Part shown: one piece after another, positions 31,643-42,722 of the stretch
How the letters are laid out: every line of letters begins with the position of its first letter
Numbering within the stretch: position 1 is the first letter of the stretch
Assembly: GCA_905178155.1 (NCBI GenBank)
Contig: CAJINV010000006.1
Span: 2,582,658 to 2,646,657 of the forward strand
DNA: 64,000 nucleotides
Source of the DNA: Amoebophrya sp. A120
Taxonomy: Eukaryota > Sar > Dinophyceae > Syndiniales > Amoebophryaceae
Direction of reading: 5' to 3'
Translations under genes and position numbers: made by a program
Notes under the pieces: generated by a model
Told to the model about the DNA's origin: nothing
The model's database searches: none
Seen by the model: the letters and a program-made list of their open reading frames with translations, nothing else

Positions 31643-33845
31643 TTAGTCCTGGTCCAGCGGAATGACCAGTGCGTAGTTCGTTTTCGTCAGCGCTGGATTC
31701 CTGTACTATCAAATGCAAATATGTCTGGGTCTGGGAAGTTGTGATGCAAGTCACTGAATAGTAAGCACACTCCTGTAATGCGCCGCCAAGCATGACAAGT
31801 TTTATTTTCATGGTTCTGTGTTGCGTATTCCGCACGATAGAATTAACTGTGTATTTGCATGACAATCAAGAGGAGCTCTAGTACTTGGTTTCCCCGCAAT
31901 ACAGATCCCGGAGTCATGCCAGACTAGCATGACAAGTCTCGCAATCTCCCAGACCCAGATCGAAATTTGCAATCGATAGGTACGTGCTGGGCTCGCGGAC
32001 GTAGATGCTGTTGCGATGGAATACCCGCTGGCTCCCCGGAGCAGGGGCATCTTCCCGGTTGAAGGTGAGGAATCCCGGAGCGGAGGGGTTTTTCGAAATG
32101 TCTGTTTTGAAGTAGTTCGTAAAGAATTGTTGTTTTCAAAGCGGCTTTTTTATATTGCAAAAAACAGAAACCTATTTTTCACCTGCTCGACATCAATCAG
32201 CATGACATCAAAATAGAACTCTTTTTCTTCTCCCGGAGCGAACTTGTGAAAATCAAAATTTTTGTTTCAAAAAAGTACTTGCCAACGGCCCGAAATTTTT
32301 CTTGAACCAGGGACTGGACCGGGCCATGTGGGCAACTCGCTTCTTGTTCCCCTCCCGCGTGGCGATATCGTACCCATTATCCAATGCAAATATTCCCGGA
32401 TCATGTCTGGAAAATATGTAATTGTGGGTTGTGACAAATGATAATGAATGGGCTGTGATGCACAGCCGTGCATGAGAACTATTTGCGCGGCCGCTAGGTG
32501 TTGCGTTTTCCGCATGAAAAACTGCGCTTGTGCATGTCAAGCAAACGGGTATTTTTGTCTCTGCTTACGCACGACGCGTCACAAACTCTTCACTTCTGAT
32601 GCAAGACAAACATGAAAACCTTGCACTCTCGTAGTTCCAGATCGTCCAATCATATTTGCAATGCATAGATGTCAAGGTCCAGTAACAGGCTGCTCGTGCT
32701 GCGCTTCAACGATCGTCGGTACTGCAGCAGCGGCCCGTCCGGGAAGTTTTCTGTTTAGCGAAATTGTTTTCGGTGCATGTCTTCCAAAGGCTCCATTCTA
32801 TTTGTAATCACCAGCAGATCACTACTGCCGAAACATAACCAAGCAAAGCGCAGATGGCCAAATGGATACAAGCATCCCGGGGTAGTTTCTCGTGCCGATA
32901 ATATGAGAAGCGCCTGCATCTTCAAAGCAAAAGCTCTTTTACCCGCATCATAATTGCAAATCGTAAAAAATACTCTGGTCTTTCTGCATGACAGACAGAT
33001 CATCTCATCTCATATCTATCCACCTGCAGTTCTTGTACTCTACTGCAACTCCTGAAAGGATGAACCTGTAAAACCAACATACCGATCAACCCCCGGACTT
33101 TGACGATTTTTGCGACCTCCTCTTCGTTATCAAATGCAAAAATGTCTGGGTCTGGAAGAGTGCTAGGTTTGTCATACAGGTTTTCCATGACCCCCGCCGT
33201 CTGGCATGCACGGCCTAGCATGACAGGTTCTGCGAGATCTCTATCATGCCTTTTCTGCATGAGAAACTGCCTCTAAACTTGTTCAAAAGTGGACCTCTTT
33301 TGGTAATCATGCAACACAAATTTTTCCACGATCCAGATGTAGCATGACAAGTTACACTCTTCCAGACCCAGACATATTTGCAATGCATATTCGTGGCATT
33401 CCTGCCGAAAACCCGTCATTTCTTTGTACTCGGCAGAGGTTCTGCTATGCGCGGCAAACATATCTTCACCATCTCTCACCAACCAGAGAAACTGAATCAT
33501 GGCAGACTGTATTTGTGATGCGCAGGGGCAAGCGATATGGAATTCTGTCATGCTGATTACTATTGATTCAATTTCAACCGAAAGACCACGACCTGCTTTC
33601 ATCTCGTGCGGAAGTGTAGTTTGTCATGCTTCTATGCATCGCAAGACCGAAGTAAAGCCCCCTTGCCAACTTATTACATTTCCCTGCTTCTACTCGAGAG
33701 GTGATGTTGTAGTGCATTCTTTTCCAGGATAAACAATGGCGTTCGACAAATCCCGCAAGTGCTCCTCCTCGGCATCAACCCGCCGCGACCCTGCACCCTT
33801 GGTCTTCTTCTGCGGCAAAGTCGTGACGACCTCCTTGCCCGACAT
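31643..33845 (-). CDS. Unknown protein with four introners and a 31-nt GT-AG intron
   Basis: ATG at 33845 gives MSGKEVVTTLPQKKTKGAGS and a charged stretch ending LRDLSNAI. Later exons read AAHSRTSAEYKEMTGFRQEC, HENEEEVAKIVKVRGLIG, VAVEYKNCRW, ENFPDGPLLQYRRSLKRSTS, SLLLDLDIYDIATREGNKKR, ARSSPWFKKNFGPLAS, FAPGEEKEFYFDVMLIDVEQ, GFLTFNREDAPAPGSQRVFH and, last, REPSTYRNPALTKTNYALVI ending PLDQD-stop. Introner removal plus 5 bp keeps frame at the four placed elements. Gaps near 32770-33005 and 32170-32290 need further introns that I could not place. The family is not recognised; a soluble basic protein is all that can be said. Confidence 0.55.
31707..31978. mobile_element. Introner, family A, TSD TGTAC/GGTAC
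   Basis: TATCAAATGCAAATATGTCT at one end, GAAATTTGCAATCGATA at the other. Removal gives VREPSTY-RNPALTK. Confidence 0.88.
32378..32667. mobile_element. Introner, family A variant, flanks CCCAT/GATGT
   Basis: TATCCAATGCAAATATTCCC at one end, ATATTTGCAATGCATA at the other. The flanks do not match, yet removing element plus 5 bp keeps frame (LLLDLDI-YDIATR). Confidence 0.75.
33052..33082 (-). other. 31-nt GT-AG intron
   Basis: Minus strand ATCG|GTATGTTGG...CCTTTCAG|GAGTTG. Removal converts a frame with no sense downstream into RGLIG-VAVEYKNCRW. Confidence 0.6.
33128..33389. mobile_element. Introner, family A, TSD TTCGT
   Basis: TATCAAATGCAAAAATGTCT at one end, ACATATTTGCAATGCATA at the other. 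Removal gives FRQECHE-NEEEVAK. Confidence 0.92.
33461..33731. mobile_element. Introner, unclassified, flanks AAACA/AACAA
   Basis: TATCTTCACC start and TCCAGGATA end, with GCATGACAAA-type words inside. Removing element plus 5 bp gives DLSNAIV-AAHSRTS. Confidence 0.6.
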
Positions 33846-34739
33846 TTTTTTTTGTCCTCGTGAAGGCCGTTTGTTTTTGTTACGACGCAATCACTTCTGT
33901 TGATTCTGTTACAGGACTTCCTTCTTCCGACAGAAGTTCCTTACTGCTTCTTATTTCTAGAGGCAACGTGGGACAGTAGAAACACTAGAAGTTGGTGGGA
34001 GAAGAAAGTTCAACAAGTGGGAACTGGTTTTATTCGGTTCAGCGTAGATTTAGCATTCATGACATCCAGGTCCGGGGTGCTGGTAAGTACTTCGGTAAGA
34101 ATATTATGCGAAGAAAATTATGAGGACGAAACTTTCTGGAATATCAGTAGACTGTTCTTGGACGTCGAGACTACAGTTCTTGTTCTTCGGTTATGCTGTT
34201 GGACTTGTACTACTTCGGTTATGCTTTACTGTACGGAGGTGGACTTCTAGCCTCAGTTGTACGCAACGTCACTACCAGTTTGCAGTTCAGAGGTGGCGTT
34301 CAGTATATGCTCGTATGGAAAGAGTAGAGAGTTGAGCTTCGTTGTACTAGCATCTAACAGACTAGAGGACGAGGCATACGATCGTACTTCTGGAGTGCGA
34401 GGCATACGACCAGCATTGCCAAGATGGACGGACACACGTAGTCGTAGAGCACGTTTAAAAGATGTTCCGACGTGGCGCACGTTTTGATTTGTGTTGAACG
34501 TTGAACGAAAGGTTTTTTGCAATACGACGCCGGCTTGAGCTAGTTCTACTTTGCTCTGTGAACTACTGCGTCCCATTCTACTGGGAACAAAAAGCACGTT
34601 GCTGCGAACGATGGACACGAAACGACAGTGAAAGAACTCCTACTCCAGGTTGAAAATATTAGCAGTCCAGAACAAGAGGTGGACGCGGCCGCACTGTTTC
34701 TGTACTCGGCCTGGTACAACTAGCATGTGGCGTAGAAAC

Positions 34740-34773
34740 AAATCTTCACGCACCACTTTCGGAACTGAGGCCA
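34740..34773 (+). repeat. 34-bp direct repeat, copy 1
   Basis: AAATCTTCACGCACCACTTT then CGGAACTGAGGCCA; identical to 35465-35498. Confidence 0.9.
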
Positions 34774-34774
34774 A

Positions 34775-34777
34775 GTG

Positions 34778-34820
<43 letters not shown>

Positions 34821-34825
34821 AAGTG
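34775..34825 (+). repeat. (GTGAAA)n microsatellite
   Basis: About 8.5 uninterrupted hexamer units immediately following the 34-bp repeat copy. Confidence 0.95.
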
Positions 34826-35464
34826 CGCAATGTCCGAGTCATTCCTGGGGAGGACGACAGAGGGGGGGAATTTAAGACAAGAACCTATGAAGCGTGAGCG
34901 ACCATAGAGAGCTGCACCATCGGCACATTCTTGAACCAACTGGACAAACCGAGACTACCATCTGGAGTACCAGAGTACAGGAGGAACATAGTGACAGGGC
35001 GCGGAGTCTCAAGGTGACTCTCATCCAAGCATCCTAGTATGGGTAAAAAACTAGGGCGCAAGGATGTGCTACCGATGCTCCGGGGCCGGGAACGCGGGTG
35101 GCCGCTAGGCAAGTGGGAAGATCCATTATGGCGGGCGGCTCCCTATCCGGCGGTTCCTACATCGTATTAAGAATCCGAGAAAAAAACGGATCCTTTTTGA
35201 TCCGTTAGGATCGGAAGGGGGGGAGAGTTCCCTTTCCTTCGGGGGGGGGGAGAGGGCCCTTTCCTTCCCCCCCCGACGAGGGAGGGAAAAGGCGCGAAAC
35301 CATGACCAAGCAAACTAAATACCCAACAGACTATGCCAACCCGCAAAGCCTGGGCACAATGTTGATGGAATAATCTGAAGGGGGTACAAGGGTAGAGCAG
35401 GCTTCATTCATGCAAACAGTTTTCCCGTGTAAGAGCCTCAAAGAACGCCAAAGGCGCGAACAAG

Positions 35465-35498
35465 AAATCTTCACGCACCACTTTCGGAACTGAGGCCA
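35465..35498 (+). repeat. 34-bp direct repeat, copy 2
   Basis: Identical to 34740-34773, 725 bp away, and not followed by the microsatellite. Confidence 0.9.
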
Positions 35499-37394
35499 TG
35501 GCACTCCTAAAAAAGTAGTAAAATGCTCTCTCGTCCTCCTCCCTCACCGACCACTCTAACGCAAACAATTCTACCCCCAAAATTCGTGTTCTGTGACCGT
35601 GCCGCCACAGAAGTTCTTACACTGATGTAAGTAGCCTGATATTGAGCACCCCTTGTAAAGTACTTTCTTATTTCTTTGAACCATGCCAACATCACAACCG
35701 AAACTTGAGGCGCATTGTGTTCAGCGCCCAGAACCGGAGCGAGCTAACACTTCTTCAGGTTCAGGGCAGGAGGCCACAACTTAGACTTCCCATAGTGGCG
35801 ATGAAGGAACATTTGCCGCGCTTGAAGCGAGTTGCCACCTCCGCTTCTCAATTGTTATAGAGAAATGCTCTGTTGAGAAAACGGGCCGAAGCGTTTGGTG
35901 AAATTCGTCAGTCTCAATGGGGGGGAAAACATGAAATCTTCGTGTGCCACGTCCTACTGTACTAAAACTTGATTGATGTGTCTCGTCATCGGCTTTTGGT
36001 GGTCGTTCTCGATTTGTGTCTACTTGTAAGTACTTATGAAAAACGAAAAATGAAAAATCTTGTTGCGTGCGTACGTGTGCTTAGTGTGCGTATATGAAGA
36101 TTTATTTCTGCTGTATTCTACATGAGTGCGCTTCTAGTTTCTGCTGCGTTTTTTGAGTAGAAAGGAACTGCTTTGGAGCCATACGAAGTTCGATCTTTAC
36201 CTTTAGTTGTATGTGAAGAAAAAAAATCAAAAAAAAAAATGGCGCGTCGTAAATCAAAATAATGCGTCGCAAAAAAGAGAAATCAAAACGCCGCGCACCT
36301 TAAAAAAAAACACTACAGTTTCGGGCACCCTTGGTTGAGGCTCCCACCTGAGCGCGCTCGGCAAGAAAGTGCTGTGCCAAAAATGCTAGCCTGCAACCCC
36401 CCTCCCGTACTTGGGGAGAGCCAGCAAGCACCCCGGCGCAAGCCCCCTCAGGATAAAAGTACCTGAAGACCGAGTTCCGCTCTATCCGGTTAGCAAAAAA
36501 AAAGAAAATGGAACAAACCTGTGCCTGGTGGGGCTTTGTGCAGTAAAAAAGCGCCCGGACCCCTTTTGCGTGCTACAGCATGGAAACTGCGGCAAAAAGA
36601 CGGCCAGCGCCTGCGCCCCGGTGCAGGCGCTGGGCTCGGCAATGAAAAAAAAAAGAAAAAAAAAAAAGCGAGGTAACGGAAAAAAAGAATTCGCAAAAAA
36701 AAAAGTCGCTGGGCGCCGGAAACGATAAAAAAACTCTAGATCACCTGTCTTCCTACTACGCAATCTACGGGGCGCGCTTTTGCAAACCGAAATCCCCACG
36801 ACGGGGCGTTGAGCGTTCTGTAAAAAAACAGCGCCCTAACTCTTGTTCACAGGACCGAGAAAATTGCTGTGTGCCCGAGTACTGGCCGGACATAATGAAT
36901 TTTCTGCATTTTGCCGATGATCGCCTGTCGTTCACCTAAATTTCCATGGCCCCGGTATTCGTGTTGCCCACATTCGTTTGTGGCTTAATAAAGCCGTCCG
37001 CCTCGTGAATAGTTTCACTCGCCCGCCGCATCAGCGCTACACTGGCGGGTTGTACCTGTATAAAGTTAATTTTCGAAAAATTCCATTTGATGCTTCGAGG
37101 CGGCGTACCATCCTGATTCAATCTCGCCTCAGCCAGCTGCTGTCATATTGCTGTGCTGATTGGAGCGCAGCGCGCGCAGCGGTTCATTCCGAGGAAGAAG
37201 ACCGCGGCCTGCGCAACTTCAGAAGACGTGGCGCCTCAAAGCCGAGTTGTCTTTGTGCACATCAGTTCGCCTGGCAAAACCGAGTTGTCTTTGTACACAT
37301 TTCGCAGTCAACATCTATGTTTGGGCGCTTGGCTGCTACGGTTTGCCTTTCTGTTCCTACTCTATCGACAATAACTAGAAACGCTACGAAACGC

Positions 37395-37715
37395 TTACTC
37401 GCCGCCCCCCTCAGCATCCTCGGGCTGCGCTTTGTGGTGTTGATCAGCAGCCAGCCTTTTCGCAAGCGCGCGCATCTCGTAAAAACCGCGCTCCTCCTTA
37501 GCTTGATTCACGGCTCGTTCCATCTCAATGGGCGTCTGTAGATCGAAATGGACACCCCGCAGAATTGTCTCGTAGAAGTCGCCCTCCTTAGCAAATCTTT
37601 CGAAGTCAGAGCGAAAGTCGCCAGCCTGCTCGCAATCCGGGGCCGGAGGGTTTCCACAGTGGTTAGCATACTCGTCCTCCAGATTCCGAAGGTCATCCCG
37701 AAAGCGCCGAAACAT
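37395..37715 (-). CDS. Array module 7 (possible terminal exon)
   Basis: The minus-strand frame reads MFRRFRDDLRNLEDEYANHC, then FRSDFERFAKEGDFYETILR and an Ala/Lys/Glu-rich tail ending QPEDAEGGGE-stop. Charged and helical with two Cys. It is the most downstream member of a series of related GC-rich modules. It may be the last exon of a long gene or a small gene; no family recognised. Confidence 0.45.
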   Translation of the reverse strand: MFRRFRDDLRNLEDEYANHCGNPPAPDCEQAGDFRSDFERFAKEGDFYETILRGVHFDLQTPIEMERAVNQAKEERGFYEMRALAKRLAADQHHKAQPEDAEGGGE

Positions 37716-37959
37716 CGTGTCTGGAGTAAGCAGCAGCCTGACTGCAGTAACTCACGTATGCAAGAGAGGCTCGCTTGGTGAAGGTCTGCCAGCCCGCGCT
37801 TCTTGCTTGCGCACACTTACTGGCGAATGAAAGGAACCACCATGCTCTGCAAAAAATTATAAGAACCTGACACGCAAGTGCCCGCAGCAATCTGTGAAAT
37901 ACATAACGCACCAAGGGCGGGCGCGAGCCTCAGCAGTACGGAAGGCCGATTGAAAGTAC

Positions 37960-38336
37960 CTTGTGACCAAGCTTTTGCCGGAATAATGATAGTTCAGGTC
38001 GTCGAGAAAGACTTCGACCTCCCGGCCGAGTTCCTCCAAGCCACCAGGTTGCACATGTTCCAGTCCGTCTTTTAGCCAGTGCAGAGTGCCTTGCACGTCC
38101 TGCAGACAGATTTCGTAGATGCCATTTAAATCCATTTGCGCCTTGTCACCCGCATTAAAGCTTTCCAGCTTCTTCGCGAACTTGAAGCTCTTCGTCCTGT
38201 CTGGATCTAAAGCTGTGTACTCTGCTAGGAGGTCGTCGAACTGCTTCTGCAAATCCGCCAGTAAAACGACCCCAAGCGGGTCCCCGCCTTTTGCAAGGAC
38301 TGTATGCAGGGAGCAAAGCCCGAACTTTGTCCTCAT
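37960..38336 (-). CDS. Array module 6
   Basis: Starts MRTKFGLCSLHTVLAKGGDP (compare FGLHTLFACGGED in module 3), continues LADLQKQFDDLLAEYTALDP and ends in an acidic helix FLDDLNYHYSGKSL before a possible donor ACAAG|GTACTT. The start motif and the Tyr-containing end match its neighbours, indicating duplication. Function unknown. Confidence 0.45.
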
Positions 38337-38557
38337 GAGAAGGATCGGCAGGCCATGTCAGGGCTTTCGCTTTCCTTCTCCCGGAGAAACGAAGCGAATA
38401 CATAAGAATACGGACGCACACAGTGCCGTCGCGAGGAGCAACGAAACTAGGCGCGGCAAAGCCGCGAACAGCGACAGCCCCTCCGCCCATGCAAAAAGGA
38501 CAACGCGCGCACGCGCCTAGAAAACCGAAATGCCCGCAGGAAAGGGAGCCAAGCTAC

Positions 38558-39242
38558 CTTGCCAGGCACGCCCTTCCCCGGCATGGCCTGCCTACCAAAT
38601 TTCATGACTGAGCCAGGGCCCTGATCTGTATTGGGATATATCCTGTCGCGCGCGCCAGCCAGGTCCAGGGCGAGTGTTCGGAGATCTCGGGCCTGGTCCT
38701 CGTCCGCCTGGCCCCCTGCCAGAGCATTGTCAACTTTACGCGCCCAAACCTCCACCTTGTCGAGGAGCATGCTTCTGAGGGCGCTGATATCTTCCTGCCC
38801 TTCGCAGTTCCCGTCTTTCCCGCCACACAGAGGCGCCAGCGTGCCCTCGAGCTCGTTCACAAAGGCCGCGGCGTCTTCAGCGTCCCCGGGTGCAAGGGCT
38901 TGCTCATGGTCCGACCTCGGCTTTGGCCGCGGACCTTGCCCAACGCCAAGCAGATGCTCTAGCGCAGCTACGCCTTCATCCACCTGGCGCCGCAATCTGT
39001 ATGCTTCGTCAATCATATATTGCGGCACTCCTTTTGCGTTTTCGAGGATATATTGCTTGCCATGCCCCTCGTTCAAAAGCTTGTGCAAAACGTTCAGCGG
39101 CTTCTCACACACTTCCGGCACTGCAGCGTCGACACTGCCTGCGCAATTCGCTGCATCATAATTCTGCTGCGCTTCGCGCAGCCTGTTTTGGAAGTTGCCG
39201 AAATCCTCGGCGGGGCCGAGCCACAGCAGGAGCGCCCCCCTC
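38558..39242 (-). CDS. Array module 5
   Basis: Open frame reading LLLWLGPAEDFGNF, CEKPLNVLHKLLNEGHGKQY, MIDEAYRLRRQVDEGVAALE, LRSMLLDKVEVWARKVDNAL and ALDLAGARDRIYPNTDQGPG, ending GKGVPGK before a possible donor GGCAAG|GTAGCT. Mainly helical and acidic. The DRIYP segment near the end corresponds to DEIYP in module 3 and EDIYL in module 1. Function unknown. Confidence 0.5.
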
Positions 39243-39689
39243 GGTGTATGAAAGGGTAGCCCTCTGGGCCATGGTCAACGACCTCTCTCATGCGTGCACG
39301 CGTAAGCCTTTCTGCCCTGACGCCCCCATGCATTTTTGGAAAAAGCCGCCGCTGGCCGATGCAGATAGCAGAAACAGGACTTTGGAATACCCATGGCCAG
39401 CGCCGCGGCCGCGGAAGCAAAAAGACGAGCCCTGTGAAACGAAGAGCAGAGCGCGCGCAAGGCGGCGATCGGTCCTAAAGGCCTTCGCCTTCGACCAGGA
39501 ATATGCAGACCGCGCACACCACTGAAGGCCCCCAAAGGCGGTCTCTATTGCGGGGGGCCCTCACACAAGGGGCGCAGCCACTTTCCCGGGCTTGCGGCGC
39601 CGGCGGACTACCACTCCCGCGCGCCAATAAAAATACAAAGCGAGGGCGAGCGGAGAAAAAACAAAAAGGCCCGCATCCCCATAAAAGGC

Positions 39690-40079
39690 CGCCCCGGGAC
39701 TTTTCCGCGGCGAGAGAGTTTGTAGACCTTCATCACAGCCCAAATTGCTGCCGGGATACTCGTACAAAAGCCTGTCGATGAACCCACTGACCCCACGAGC
39801 CGCTCGCCAGTGTTCGTCGATTTTGGGAAAGCCATTCTCCGTTCGAAAATCGTCGAGCTCAGCGAAAGGAAAGGATACATGCTCTTCACAGCCTGTAACA
39901 AGTTCACCCAGACGCTCGACCGCCTGCTCGGCCGCGTCCACAGTCTGGAGTGCCCCGATGAGTGGAAAGACTTTGTCGCCCTCTTCGGCACTCCCGCCAA
40001 GCTCGTTCTCCAATTCCTTGTGCTCCGTGAGGTAATTGCCGTACTCGGTAGAAAGCAGTTCTTCTGCTAGATGGCTCAT
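39690..40079 (-). CDS. Array module 4
   Basis: Frame from ATG at 40079: MSHLAEELLSTEYGNYLTEH, then acidic helix, VERLGELVTGCEEHVSFPFA, then GFIDRLLYEYPGSNLGCDEG. The LYEYP segment aligns in position with the IYP motif of other modules. Unknown function; the 3' limit is uncertain. Confidence 0.45.
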
Positions 40080-40589
40080 AAGCTTCTCCCCACCTTTCTT
40101 CAGGTCTGTATGAAAGCAAATCGAAAATTTCCCTGGGGAGCGTTTAACATATCTTGCAAGGCATGGGGAGGCCTGGTAGATACGGTTATGATAGGTTTAA
40201 TATGACAATACCAGTCCTGTTGGGCGGAGCAACTGGTAACTACGAACAACACCACCTTCGCCTTAAAAAGAAGCCGACTCCTTTTGTTTTGTCATATTAT
40301 CACAAAACAGCCAGCGCGCCTCAAGAAATGCTGGCTGACGTCTACGTTTGGCGCGGGCATCTCAGCCTTATGTCTGCGGCAGGCTAGCAGCATCTTCCGC
40401 ACAGCACACTGAAGCGCATTGAGTACTAGCGCCAGAACGCGACGCACGATTATCCTGCAACTGGAAATACGGCAGCCCCCCCTGTCGGTTTTCATAGCCT
40501 GAGACCAAAATACCTAAGACCAGTGCACGTGCGCGACTCGTGCCTGGGGCGAGAAGGGCTAATCCAGGGCGCGGCAAAGCTTTGCAAGA

Positions 40590-41040
40590 CTATTCTGCCT
40601 GGAAATTTTCGTGGCTGGACGGAGTTTTCGCTGGGGTAAATTTCGTCAAGCCCCTCCCTGAGTTCCACAATTAAGCCCTTCAGCCTGTCTGCCTCGTCGC
40701 CGTCCGGCGTAGCTCGCATTTTGTCTGCCCGCACAAGTTTGCCAACCATGCGAAGCCAAATCTCTGCAAGCTTCGGGAGGTCGTCGTCGCTGGTACACTG
40801 CCCTTCCCCCTCTCCAGTGCACATGCCCGCGATGTCCCTGCGATAGTCGACCACCTCGGCCAGCGTGGCAGAACGCCAGCCTTCGTCAGCTGCAGCAACG
40901 AGCGCCTCCCTGATTTTGTCGTCCTCACCACCACAAGCGAAGAGCGTATGCAAACCAAATAACCAGCGACACCTGGCACGACGATTTGCCCACAGCAAAA
41001 AAGCCCGCGAGAGGAAGTGCCACACACTCAACAGAAGCAT
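40590..41040 (-). CDS. Array module 3, signal-peptide-like start
   Basis: ATG at 41040 gives a hydrophobic start MLLLSVWHFLSRAFLLWANR suggestive of a signal peptide, then FGLHTLFACGGEDDKIREAL, LAEVVDYRRDIAGMCTGEGE, LPKLAEIWLRMVGKLVRADK and LKGLIVELREGLDEIYPSEN, ending RKFPGR. If the hydrophobic start is real, this module is the first exon of a secreted protein. Unknown family. Confidence 0.5.
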
Positions 41041-41159
41041 GCATCAGAAACAAGAAGCAAACGGGGCAGATCATATTACACAGGGAGGAGCTGCAAGTAA
41101 TGCTTTTCACGGAGCCGCTTGTGCAGCGAAGCCGCAACTCAAGCTTGCTATGATGCAAA

Positions 41160-41710
41160 CGCTCTTTAGTACAACGAAGCATACGTGGCCCGCTCAGTCT
41201 CGTTCTCGGCAGGCAATTTGGTGAACGCTGGCTCAAGGTTATCGTCGAATAAATATCATCCTGCAACCATTCTAGCTCCTCTTGCAGGGTCGGCGGGTCC
41301 TCAGCGCCTTCCCCGTCGCCGCGCCCCCCGTCGCCCTCCTGCTTGTCGGCTCTATGCAAAAAAGAGCTCCCCTCCTGCTCCTGGGCTGCCACGCTGCGCA
41401 CGAAGTCGTCCGGTACTCGCAACCGCAAAAAGGCTGCGTCTCTGCTCATGGTTGTGAGCTTGCCAAGTTTGTCGTCGTCACCAATCTGAAGCGCCACTTC
41501 CCCAGGGACCGGACAAATTTTCTCGAATACAGCTTCGAGGACCTCATATTCATCCACAATGCCGAAATCCTCCTCACCGTACCCCTTGTTCATAAGCTCG
41601 TCAAAGATCTCTCCACCGCAGGTTTTAGTGGTATGCACGCCGAAAAAATGAACCCTCGTTCCGTAATTTGTACCGGGCACAATTACCGAGTGAGAAGAGA
41701 GGCCAAGCAC
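41160..41710 (-). CDS. Array module 2
   Basis: The frame reads RVHFFGVHTTKTCGGEIFDE (matching the FGLHT..CGGE start of module 3), DFGIVDEYEVLEAVFEKICP, AAFLRLRVPDDFVRSVAAQE, an acidic Gly-rich linker, then LQEELEWLQDDIYSTITLSQ. The shared start and D-D-I-Y end point to common ancestry. Function unknown. Confidence 0.5.
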
Positions 41711-41985
41711 CCCCGCCCGAGAACGCAGCTCCTCTACTTGTCCAAATTAGAAATGCATCAGGACTTCTGGCTGATGTAGAAGGATGACGCAAAGGTCGTA
41801 GTAGACTTACTAGAAACGACATCTTGATCAAAAAGGCATACAACTTTTTGGACTAGCAAAGCAGCTTTTGAATGTCAATTACATGCAGATTCTTGTCCTC
41901 CATCCATGACGCGTGGACGCGCAAGTGGAGTCTGTGCGGCGCAGCTTTCCGGGGAAGACGAAGAACAACTTCTTGAGAGGCCTTT

Positions 41986-42474
41986 CTAGAGAGAAGTAAA
42001 TTGTGCCGGGAACCCTGATGCTGAACGCGGGCCGACGATTTTGCTGAGGTAAATGTCTTCTTTCAACTGTGCTAGTTTCGTCGCCACCTCGTCGTCGTCG
42101 TCGTGCATGCCTTCTCCTTGCAATTCACGCTTCAGGCCGTCCGCATAGCGGAACATGGCTGCGAGCTCGTGCGTGGTCAGTTTTTTGAGATGCTGCCCCC
42201 CGTCCGTCGGGTCGAGAACCTCCGGACACCCGCTCTTCTTGTACTCCTCGACAAGGAACTCGGCTTCCTCACGAAGCTGCCACTCAAGCCCATCTTCCCC
42301 AGCTTCTCCAGAGCGGTCTTCCGGAAGTAGACCCTCTCCCACCCCCATTTGTTCATGATCAACTACAACATGGTCCGGAGAAAACCCCTCGCCATCAGCT
42401 CGTTCCACGGCAGCAGCTTCTCTCCCTTTTATAAACGTGCATACCCCCCCGTCGAAGTCCCGCAAGCTCCACAA
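41986..42474 (-). CDS. Array module 1
   Basis: The frame reads SLRDFDGGVCTFIKGREAAA, WQLREEAEFLVEEYKKSGCP, GGQHLKKLTTHELAAMFRYA and VATKLAQLKEDIYLSKIVGP, ending GFPAQFTSL-stop. The EDIYL motif and following Phe-Pro tail match the ends of modules 3 and 5. The most upstream clear member of the array; no introner present. Confidence 0.5.
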   Translation of the reverse strand: MWSLRDFDGGVCTFIKGREAAAVERADGEGFSPDHVVVDHEQMGVGEGLLPEDRSGEAGEDGLEWQLREEAEFLVEEYKKSGCPEVLDPTDGGQHLKKLTTHELAAMFRYADGLKRELQGEGMHDDDDEVATKLAQLKEDIYLSKIVGPRSASGFPAQFTSL

Positions 42475-42722
42475 GCCTCTTGACTTTGCACCCCCGGTTC
42501 TTTTCCGCTGCCAGCTGAGATATTAAAGAACTTCGCTTTATTCATGCAAACGCCCTTGCGCGCGAAATTAGAATTACCTGTGGCCAGTCCTCCGTGTGTT
42601 TGACACTCGACTGCGTCGTCGTGCCGGCACGACGAAGTAGAATGAGCCTGCAATCTGTTTGTAGAACTAGAAGAAGGTGGCTGTTCTATAAGAAAATCTG
42701 CAGGAGGGAATGCCCTTCGAAT

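Larger units (their letters stand above)
33846..37394. other. Gene-free 3.5-kb region with simple repeats
   Basis: Holds a hexamer microsatellite, a 34-bp direct repeat, G/C homopolymer runs around 35215-35275 and A-rich runs around 36215-36240 and 36645-36725. No introner and no supported exon. From about 36300 the composition becomes GC-richer, continuous with the module array to the right. Confidence 0.5.
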
